Program-made: the position numbers and the translations under genes
NCBI GenBank assembly: GCA_910586805.1
Contig: CAJUJC010000027.1
Coordinates: 1-20,235, forward strand
DNA length: 20,235 nucleotides
Direction of reading: 5' to 3'
Origin: an uncultured Erysipelotrichales bacterium
GTDB lineage: Bacteria > Bacillota_I > Bacilli_A > Erysipelotrichales > Coprobacillaceae
The notes under the pieces: generated by a model
Told to the model about the DNA's origin: nothing
The model's input: only the letters and a program-made list of their open reading frames with translations
Databases searched by the model: none
Part shown: piece by piece, positions 13,882-20,235 of the stretch
Position numbering within the stretch: the stretch's first letter is position 1
How the letters are laid out: each line of letters starts with the position of its first letter

Positions 13882-14595
13882 CTAATTTGATTGATATAAA
13901 GTAAAATGATGGAATCTCTCAAGAATTTGTTTTCTTCTATGGGGAGATGTTGGTAGAAATTCATTGTTATCTAATAAGACACTATTATGATGAATAGAAA
14001 GAATATGATTCATATTAACCAAATAGCTTCTTTGGATTTTAATAAATTGAGATGTTTCTAAAATATTCATTAACATTTCTTTTTGCTTTATGTTTGTAAA
14101 ATAATAATGATTTGTTGTTACAATTTTAAGATGGCGATAATATGTTTCTACATAAAGAATATCTTTTGTTTTAAAAAGAATATTACCATCTGTTGTATGT
14201 AAAATAAATTTAAAGTTTCTCAGTTTGTATGTTGCTATCATTCTTAAAAATTCATCTTTAAGTAGGGACAAGTTGATAGGCTTCTTCCAATATTGAAAAA
14301 TGTTTAATGAAAAAGCGACATCAATATATGTATGAGAATGTGATATAAAATTAATAATAGCATTAGCATTTGAATCAGTAAGTTGTTTTGCAAGATCAAC
14401 ATTTTGGTAAGAGTCAATATCAATAAAAGCAATATCATAGACTTTATCTTTAATTAAAGATAAAAATGCTTGGTTAGATGTACAAGTATCAATATGATAA
14501 GTTGATATCATATTTTGTTGTAACATATTTTGATGAATAAATGTCGATATTTGACGAATATAAAAATAATCATTATCGCATATAATAATATTCAT
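13882..14595 (-). CDS. LytTR-family response regulator (upstream copy)
   Basis: 237 residues with the same receiver-LytTR layout and clear relationship to the adjacent gene (shared YVETYYRHLKIVTTN, QRSYLVNMNHI, LPTSPHRRKQIL). The acidic pocket reads CDND, so the second aspartate is N8; D59 (FIDID), S85 and K105 (WKKPI) are present. It may still be phosphorylated, but with changed metal binding. Start at MNIIICDND with AGGAGG 7 nt upstream; the 19-codon upstream extension is rejected. It is first in a two-gene operon, with direct repeats near its promoter (14660-14699) that could be its own binding site. Confidence 0.92.
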   Translation of the reverse strand: MNIIICDNDYFYIRQISTFIHQNMLQQNMISTYHIDTCTSNQAFLSLIKDKVYDIAFIDIDSYQNVDLAKQLTDSNANAIINFISHSHTYIDVAFSLNIFQYWKKPINLSLLKDEFLRMIATYKLRNFKFILHTTDGNILFKTKDILYVETYYRHLKIVTTNHYYFTNIKQKEMLMNILETSQFIKIQRSYLVNMNHILSIHHNSVLLDNNEFLPTSPHRRKQILERFHHFTLYQSN

Positions 14596-14634
14596 TATGT
14601 AACCTCCTTGATTGTCATTTGTGACAGTTATTAT

Positions 14635-14663
14635 TTTATAATGTTTTTTCATGTTTGTGTTGC
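14635..14663 (-). promoter_or_regulatory. Promoter of the LytTR operon
   Basis: On the - strand, -10 TATAAA (14640-14635) and a weak -35 GCAACA (14663-14658) with a 17-base spacer. The poor -35 suggests dependence on an activator. A short inverted repeat TGTCA-TTTG-TGACA (14613-14626) lies in the leader. Confidence 0.5.
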
Positions 14664-14699
14664 TAAATTTGTCCTTTTTTTGCCAAATTTAACCATTTT
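14660..14699 (-). promoter_or_regulatory. Two 20-bp direct repeats, candidate LytTR binding site
   Basis: 14660-14679 and 14680-14699 are identical at 16 of 20 positions (core TTGCYAAATTT, CC, T-run). On the - strand they read GGTTAAATTTGGC then GGACAAATTTAGC. LytTR regulators bind direct repeats spaced about two helical turns apart, and this pair abuts the weak -35 of the LytTR operon. Confidence 0.5.
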
Positions 14700-14738
14700 T
14701 ATAAAAAAATTGATAAAAATGGATGTTTTGAAAGAATG

Positions 14739-14747
14739 TGTTATAAT
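14739..14747 (+). promoter_or_regulatory. Extended -10 promoter of the GNAT-sbcDC operon
   Basis: TGTTATAAT, a perfect extended -10, 21 nt before the ATG at 14769; no convincing -35. Confidence 0.65.
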
Positions 14748-14768
14748 AAAAAGAGGAGTTGATAGAGT

Positions 14769-15179
14769 ATGGAATTGATTTTGTTAGAGGAAGTTAGAGA
14801 TCATCTTCCTATTGGTTTTGATCCCTATCAAATATATAGTATTGTTGTTTCTTGTCAAGAAGTAGGAAGATTGATATTGAGAGAAGGTAATGATACACAA
14901 AGGTATTATGATGGGCATATTGGATATACAATTGATGAACAGTTTCGAGGACATTCTTATGCTTATCAGGCTTGTTTATTGTTGAAAGATATGATTGAAC
15001 AAGATCATTTATTGATAACATGTGATCCTCATAATATAGCTTCGTTAAGAACGATTGAAAAGTTAGGATGTTATTTTTTAGAAACTGTTACCATTCCAAC
15101 AAAGCATAAAAAATTGTTTGCAAAAGATGAGAAAGTAAAAAATATATATTTATGGAAATTACAGGAGGAAGAGAAATGA
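14769..15179 (+). CDS. GNAT-family N-acetyltransferase
   Basis: 136 residues with the GNAT fold. Strand VGRLILREG leads to HIGYTIDEQFRGHSYAYQACLL (cited in part), where QFRGHSYA is the acetyl-CoA pyrophosphate loop (Q/R-x-x-G-x-G/A). The C-terminal part CDPHNIASLRTIEKLGC is the usual NxxSxxxxEKxGF-like segment. It transfers acetyl from acetyl-CoA to an unknown amine. GAGGAG site upstream. Its stop overlaps the ATG of sbcD (ATGA), so the three genes are probably translated together, though no functional link to DNA repair is evident. Confidence 0.9.
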   Translation: MELILLEEVRDHLPIGFDPYQIYSIVVSCQEVGRLILREGNDTQRYYDGHIGYTIDEQFRGHSYAYQACLLLKDMIEQDHLLITCDPHNIASLRTIEKLGCYFLETVTIPTKHKKLFAKDEKVKNIYLWKLQEEEK

Positions 15180-16291
15180 AGTTTGTCCATATTGCAGATT
15201 TGCATTTAGGAAGAGCGATACATCAACGCTCTTTATTAGATATTCAAAGAGAGCTCTTGTTTGAACTTTTAACATATATGGATGAAAAGGATATAAGAAC
15301 TCTTGTTATTGCAGGAGATGTTTATGATCGTTATATCCCTAGTCTTGAAGCAGTGAGTTTATTGGATGAGTTCTTAACAACAGCTTTACTTAAATATCAT
15401 ATTGAAATTTTGATGATTAGTGGTAATCATGACAGTAGTGATCGTATGCATTTTGTAAGCTCTATACTTTCAAATTCTGGATTACATATTGAAACACATT
15501 TAAAAGAAAAGATGGCTTATGTTGAAAAAGAAAATACACGTTTTTATATGTTGCCATTTATTAAACCTATACATATAAGAAATTTATTTGGGAAAGATGT
15601 AAAAACTTATGAAGAAGCGATTTCGTTTTATTTGAATAAACAAAATCTTGATAAGAATTATCATAATATCCTTATCACACATCAGTTTGTAGGTCATTCT
15701 AGTATACAAAGTGAATCAGAAGATGTTTTAAGTGTTGGAGGTAGTGAAATTTTAAGTGCATCTTTGTTTGATGATTTTGAATATGTTGCATTAGGACATT
15801 TACATGCTCCTCAATATGTCACAAGAGAAACCATTCGTTATAGTGGTTCTTTAATGCGATATTCTTTTGATGAAGTCAATCAAGTAAAATCAATAACAAT
15901 TGTTGATACAAATGATTTTTCTATTCACCAACATGAACTTCATCCATCTTTAACCTTACAAAAATACAAAGGGACATTTATTTCTTTTATGAATGAATCA
16001 TACATAGAAAACAAAAATGATTTTTTAGCATTAGAATTAGAAGATGATGTTTTAATACCTCATGCCATAGATCAGTTAAGAACACTTTATCCAAATGTGT
16101 TACAAATTACATATCCACAACTTTTAAACTTAGAAAAAAATAATCTTACTTATTCAATGAAATCAATAGAAGAAACAGATTTATCAACATTATTCGCTGA
16201 TTTCTATCATAATGTAAAAAATAAAGAATTAACTCCTCAACAATTAAACATCGTTCAAACTCTATTAGAAAAGGCAGGTGAAGATTCATGA
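15176..16291 (+). CDS. sbcD: Exonuclease subunit SbcD (Mre11-like)
   Basis: A 371-residue Mre11-type nuclease. Metal-binding motifs are IADLHLGR (D8, H10), AGDVYDR (D48), SGNHDSSDR (N84, H85), ITHQFVGH and LGHLHAPQ. With SbcC it forms an ATP-driven exo/endonuclease that opens DNA hairpins and processes ends. An in-frame ATG at 15152 lies inside the GNAT gene; the ATG at 15176 has AGGAGG 7 nt ahead and fits the family N-terminus MKFVHIADLH. It overlaps both neighbours by 4 nt (ATGA). Confidence 0.96.
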   Translation: MKFVHIADLHLGRAIHQRSLLDIQRELLFELLTYMDEKDIRTLVIAGDVYDRYIPSLEAVSLLDEFLTTALLKYHIEILMISGNHDSSDRMHFVSSILSNSGLHIETHLKEKMAYVEKENTRFYMLPFIKPIHIRNLFGKDVKTYEEAISFYLNKQNLDKNYHNILITHQFVGHSSIQSESEDVLSVGGSEILSASLFDDFEYVALGHLHAPQYVTRETIRYSGSLMRYSFDEVNQVKSITIVDTNDFSIHQHELHPSLTLQKYKGTFISFMNESYIENKNDFLALELEDDVLIPHAIDQLRTLYPNVLQITYPQLLNLEKNNLTYSMKSIEETDLSTLFADFYHNVKNKELTPQQLNIVQTLLEKAGEDS

Positions 16292-19200
16292 AAATCATTA
16301 AATTGACAATGAACGCATTTTCAACTTATCACAATAAAACAGAAATAGACTTTGAAAGTATGATCAATCATGGAATTTATTTGATTTGTGGTGCAACTGG
16401 TGCTGGGAAAACAACAATTTTTGATGCTATAACTTTTGCATTATATGGACAAGCAAGCGGTAGTGATCGAAAAACATCTCATTTTCGTAGTGATTTTGCA
16501 CATCCACATGAAGAAACTTATGTTGAACTTGTCTTTGAACATCATCAAAAAATATATATCATCAAACGTTCACCCAAATATGCTAGAGAAGGTTATAAAA
16601 CAGAAAAACAGGCAACAGCTTTTTTGACATATGATGGAAAGACATTAGAAGGTGTTAATGAAGTCGATACAAAGATTAATGAGTTACTAGGTGTTGATGT
16701 CCATCAATTCAAACAAATCGTTATGATAGCACAAGGTGAATTTACAAAATTAATTTATGCAAGTAGCCGAGAAAGAGAAAAGGTTTTACGTCATTTGTTT
16801 CATACAGAAACGTTTGTTGTTTTTGAAGAATTATTAAAAGAAAAAACAAAGGAATTAAAAGACGATTATTTATTTTCTCAAAAACAATTAGAAGCACAAT
16901 TTCTTCTTTTACAACTTCCCCATGATTTTATGAGTGAACATCAAAATTTTCATTCTTCATATATTGATGAAGCAACCAAAGAAAATGAAGAGATATTGAA
17001 ACAACATTTATTTATCAAAGATGAATATGATAAACAAAAGCTTGTGTATGAAGAAATTGCTAAAAAATACTATCAACTTCAAAAATATAATCAGGATGTT
17101 TTGGTATATCAAGACTTAAAAAAAGAATACAATCAATTATTCAATATGAAGGATGAAATGAAAGTATTAAGTAACACTATTGAAAAAATGAGACATATTC
17201 AAAATCATCAAAAAATGATATATGAGTATCAAACAACATCTTCTCAATGGCAAGACTTAAATAAAAAATATAATCAAGTGAAAGAAAAACAAATACGACA
17301 ACAAATAACTTATCAAAATTATAGAGATTTATATGAAACATTGCCATTATTACAAACAGTAAAACAACAAAAGCTGTTAGATATTCATAAAAATCAGGAT
17401 TTCTTAGAAAAGCAAAAGCAGTATTACATTATACAAAAGAAATATCAAAAAGTATATATTGAAATGGAGAAAATCCAAAAACAATATGATGAATTATTAC
17501 AAAAGAATGAAAGTTTTTCTAAACGTATGGAAAGAGATCAGGAAAATGTTAATCGTATTCCTACATTACAATTTCAACTTGAACAAATGGAACAGTTAAT
17601 GAAAGAAAGTAATGATAGGAGAATTGCTATTCATAAATTAAGTGATATGTATGATGAATCTAAAGAAATTCAGGATAAACATTATGAATTATCACAGACA
17701 TATGCCAAAGTTCACCAAAACTATTTAACACTTTTTTCTCAATATCAACAAGAGGACGAAAAATTTAAACATCAACAAGCAGGTATTTTAGCATTGTCAT
17801 TAAAAGATAATGAACCTTGTCCAGTATGTGGTTCTTTACATCATCCTCAACTTGCTGTCATTTCTGATGATGTTTTATCATCAAGAGAACTTGAAAAAAT
17901 GCTGAAACAATTAGAACAAAAGAAAAAAGAAGATGAAGAAGCTTATCAGGATGTTCTATTGCAAAATGAACGTATTCAATCTATTCAGGCTAAACTTTCT
18001 TTAATCAAGGAACAGTTACATATTGATGAACAATTATCTAAAGAAGTGTTTATTTATTTACTATCAGATATTACACAAATTACTAAAAAACAAAAGAAAA
18101 ACTATCAAAAGCAATATGTTGAATTAGAATATTTGAATAAAATTAAAAAATCATTACAACAAGATCAAATCATTTTAGAAAATAATAAAAAACAATTAGA
18201 AAATTTTATTGAACAAAAACATGATCTAGAAAAGGAACTTACAAAATATCAAACTGATATTGAACATTTATCTTCAGTTGATCTAACTTGTGATTATCAA
18301 AACTTGTTATTATTACAACAAAAGGAATATAAAGAATTAGAAACAAAAATTGAAACAATTGAAACTCATTATCATGAAAGCCAAAATGAATTAGCATCTT
18401 TATCACATTTATTACTTGATTTAGAAAAAGAAATTGTTCTTCTTAAAAAAGATGCTGAGGATTATAAAGAAAAATTTAACGAATTTATAAAAGAATATTT
18501 TGAAAGTTATGATATTTATGAAAACTATCTTCATATGATGAAGACTTTTGATGAACAAGTGAAACAACTTCAGGATTATGAATTGAAAAGCCAATCTTTA
18601 AAGTCTCAATTAGAATTATATAAAGATTATAAAGACAAAGAGATTATTGATTTATCAAAAGAAAAACAACATTTCAAAGATGCTGAAAATTTAAGAGATG
18701 AGTTGTTTAATCAAGCTAATGAACAACAATATATTTATCAAAATAATAAAGCAATACTTCAAGATTTAGAAAAAAGTTATAAGAAAAATCAAAAACTTTT
18801 TGATGATTATACAATGTATCAGGATTTATATGATTATACATCAGGGAAAAACCCACAAAGATTGTCTTTTGAAAGATATGTCTTATCAGCTTATTTTGAA
18901 CATATTTTAGAATATGCAAATATGGAACTATTGAAAATGAGTCAGGGACGTTTTGCGTTGTATCGAAAACAGGATGCGAAAGGTGCAAGACAACAAGGGC
19001 TTGAATTGATGGTGTTGGATTATGAAACAGGTATGATGAGGGATATTCAATCATTATCTGGTGGAGAATCTTTTAAGGCAGCATTGTCATTAGCTTTAGG
19101 ATTGTCTTCTATGATACAAAGTTATGCTGGTGGTATTGAGTTGAATACTTTATTTATTGATGAAGGGTTTGGCTCTTTGGATAGTGAGTCAATAGATAAG

Positions 19201-19347
19201 GCATTAAATGTTTTATTGGATTTAAAAAATGATCAAAAGGTCATTGGTATTATTTCTCATGTGAGTGAGTTAAAGGAAAAAATTTCAACACAAATTATTG
19301 TGGAGAAATCTCATGATGGAAGTATTCTCCATATTGAAAAAGAATAA
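16288..19347 (+). CDS. sbcC: Exonuclease subunit SbcC (Rad50-like ATPase)
   Basis: A 1019-residue SMC-like ATPase, normal for Gram-positive SbcC. Walker A is GATGAGKT (35-42), and a Q-loop-like VMIAQGEFTKLI follows. Long coiled coils rich in K, E and Q surround the zinc hook CPVCGSLHHP (C511, C514). The ABC signature is LSGGES from L923 and Walker B is LFIDEGFGSLD (D958, E959). It dimerises through the hook and head domains and drives SbcD nuclease activity. The start overlaps the sbcD stop by 4 nt. No clear terminator follows. Confidence 0.96.
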   Translation: MKIIKLTMNAFSTYHNKTEIDFESMINHGIYLICGATGAGKTTIFDAITFALYGQASGSDRKTSHFRSDFAHPHEETYVELVFEHHQKIYIIKRSPKYAREGYKTEKQATAFLTYDGKTLEGVNEVDTKINELLGVDVHQFKQIVMIAQGEFTKLIYASSREREKVLRHLFHTETFVVFEELLKEKTKELKDDYLFSQKQLEAQFLLLQLPHDFMSEHQNFHSSYIDEATKENEEILKQHLFIKDEYDKQKLVYEEIAKKYYQLQKYNQDVLVYQDLKKEYNQLFNMKDEMKVLSNTIEKMRHIQNHQKMIYEYQTTSSQWQDLNKKYNQVKEKQIRQQITYQNYRDLYETLPLLQTVKQQKLLDIHKNQDFLEKQKQYYIIQKKYQKVYIEMEKIQKQYDELLQKNESFSKRMERDQENVNRIPTLQFQLEQMEQLMKESNDRRIAIHKLSDMYDESKEIQDKHYELSQTYAKVHQNYLTLFSQYQQEDEKFKHQQAGILALSLKDNEPCPVCGSLHHPQLAVISDDVLSSRELEKMLKQLEQKKKEDEEAYQDVLLQNERIQSIQAKLSLIKEQLHIDEQLSKEVFIYLLSDITQITKKQKKNYQKQYVELEYLNKIKKSLQQDQIILENNKKQLENFIEQKHDLEKELTKYQTDIEHLSSVDLTCDYQNLLLLQQKEYKELETKIETIETHYHESQNELASLSHLLLDLEKEIVLLKKDAEDYKEKFNEFIKEYFESYDIYENYLHMMKTFDEQVKQLQDYELKSQSLKSQLELYKDYKDKEIIDLSKEKQHFKDAENLRDELFNQANEQQYIYQNNKAILQDLEKSYKKNQKLFDDYTMYQDLYDYTSGKNPQRLSFERYVLSAYFEHILEYANMELLKMSQGRFALYRKQDAKGARQQGLELMVLDYETGMMRDIQSLSGGESFKAALSLALGLSSMIQSYAGGIELNTLFIDEGFGSLDSESIDKALNVLLDLKNDQKVIGIISHVSELKEKISTQIIVEKSHDGSILHIEKE

Positions 19348-19348
19348 A

Positions 19349-19376
19349 TTGCTTTTTATGATAATATGAGTATAAT
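19349..19376 (+). promoter_or_regulatory. proS promoter
   Basis: -35-like TTGCTT (19349-19354), 16-base spacer, perfect -10 TATAAT (19371-19376). It sits directly after the sbcC stop; the leader to the ATG at 19410 is about 27 nt. Confidence 0.6.
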
Positions 19377-19409
19377 TATATAGGAAATATTTAAAAAAGG
19401 GGTATAAAA

Positions 19410-20235
19410 ATGGCAAAAAACAACATTAAAAATGATGCAATTACATCAAGAGATGAAGATTTTGCGAAATGGTATACTGATGTATGTCGTAAAGCAGAAT
19501 TGATGGATTATTCAAGCGTTAAAGGATTTATTATTTATCGACCATATGGGTATGCTTTATGGGAAATGATTCAAGCATACATGGATAAGAAGTTTAAAGA
19601 AACTGGACATGAAAATGTGTATATGCCGATGCTAATCCCTGAATCATTATTACAAAAAGAAGCTGATCATGTTGAAGGATTTGCACCTGAATGTGCAGTT
19701 GTAACAAGAGGTGGTTTAGATCATTTAGAAGAAAATTTAATTATTAGACCAACTTCAGAAACATTATTTTGTGAACATTATGCAAAGATTGTGAATTCTT
19801 ATAGAGATTTACCTAAACTATATAACCAATGGTGTAGTGTGGTGCGTTGGGAAAAAACAACAAGACCATTTTTAAGAGGGGCTGAGTTTTTATGGCAGGA
19901 AGGACATACTATTCATGCCACAGCTGATGAAGCAAGAGAAGAAACTTTACGTATGTTAGATATTTATGAAACAACAGCAAAAGATTTACTTGCTATTCCA
20001 ATGGTTACTGGAAGAAAGACAGAAAGAGAAAAATTTGCGGGTGCTGAAGAAACATATACAATTGAAGCATTGATGCATGATGGTAAAGCTTTACAATCAG
20101 GAACTAGTCACTATTTTGGTCAAGGCTTTGCAAAAGCTTTTGATATGAAGTTTTTATCTAAAGAAAATAAATTAGAGTATGTTTACCAAACTTCTTGGGG
20201 GGTATCGACTCGTTTATTAGGTGCGATTATTATGG
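19410..20235 (+). CDS. proS: Prolyl-tRNA synthetase, archaeal type (partial, 5' part)
   Basis: 275 codons are open to the window edge. The protein begins MAKNNIKNDAITSRDEDF and has class II synthetase motifs of the archaeal/eukaryote-like ProRS: DYSSVKGFIIYRPYGYALWE, IIRPTSETLF (motif for ATP/proline pocket) and TRPFLRGAEFLWQEGHT (motif 2 region). It charges tRNA-Pro with proline. The archaeal-type form, without the bacterial insertion editing domain, is common in low-GC Gram-positives of this kind. GGGG site at 19399-19402, 7 nt before the ATG. The 62-nt space after sbcC is too short for a T-box. The 3' part is outside the window. Confidence 0.95.
   Translation, partial: MAKNNIKNDAITSRDEDFAKWYTDVCRKAELMDYSSVKGFIIYRPYGYALWEMIQAYMDKKFKETGHENVYMPMLIPESLLQKEADHVEGFAPECAVVTRGGLDHLEENLIIRPTSETLFCEHYAKIVNSYRDLPKLYNQWCSVVRWEKTTRPFLRGAEFLWQEGHTIHATADEAREETLRMLDIYETTAKDLLAIPMVTGRKTEREKFAGAEETYTIEALMHDGKALQSGTSHYFGQGFAKAFDMKFLSKENKLEYVYQTSWGVSTRLLGAIIM

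Noticed and set aside
13866..13964. 33-codon extension of the downstream LytTR protein
   Set aside because: It would overlap the upstream LytTR gene widely and precede the conserved receiver start MRIFICDDE.
19348..19409. T-box riboswitch upstream of proS
   Set aside because: The leader is only about 30 nt after the predicted start site, far too short for a T-box, and no antiterminator is seen.

Overview
The window looks like a low-GC, anaerobic, fermentative Firmicute chromosome. Very A+T-rich codons, AGGAGG-type ribosome binding sites, extended -10 promoters, an archaeal-type prolyl-tRNA synthetase and a pyruvate formate-lyase system together suggest a gut Erysipelotrichia relative (Coprobacillus/Catenibacterium-like). 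That placement is an inference from gene style, not from a marker search. No rRNA, tRNA, CRISPR array, transposase or phage gene is visible. Nearly all genes are on the + strand; the only - strand genes are two LytTR regulators at about 13.1-14.6 kb.

Layout. (1) 1-677: the 3' end of a pyruvate formate-lyase locus in which the catalytic subunit stops just before its glycyl radical domain. That domain is encoded separately (404-646), and between the two lies a small paralogue of its first half that lacks the radical loop but carries two cysteines (177-383). This split enzyme plus the extra small protein is the most striking feature of the window. (2) 759-3896: pflA from its own promoter, then a TPR/nucleotidyltransferase-like protein (DUF4037-type) and its DUF4125-type partner. 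(3) 3953-4292: an orphan PTS IIB-like protein closed by its own terminator. (4) 4303-10889: a sucrose locus made of a metallophosphoesterase lipoprotein plus a LacI-family regulator, then scrA (PTS IIBCA), scrB (sucrose-6-phosphate hydrolase) and scrK (fructokinase). Two matching operators flank the scrA promoter, and a hairpin terminator and second promoter separate scrB from scrK.

(5) 10954-13002: a PadR - DUF1700 - DUF4097 - PspC operon with overlapping genes. A perfect 14-bp inverted repeat covers its promoter and is the likely PadR autoregulatory operator. (6) 13061-14700, - strand: two tandem LytTR response regulators without a visible histidine kinase, preceded by two 20-bp-phased direct repeats and followed by a long hairpin with a C-rich loop. 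(7) 14739-19347: a GNAT acetyltransferase, sbcD and sbcC, coupled by 4-nt ATGA overlaps. (8) 19349-end: proS, cut by the window edge.

How it fits together: sucrose is imported as sucrose-6-phosphate, hydrolysed to glucose-6-phosphate and fructose, and the fructose is phosphorylated for glycolysis. Pyruvate can then be cleaved by the split pyruvate formate-lyase after PflA installs the glycyl radical on the small subunit. The PadR operon is likely an envelope-stress module, and SbcCD does DNA end and hairpin processing. No gap between genes exceeds 300 bases.
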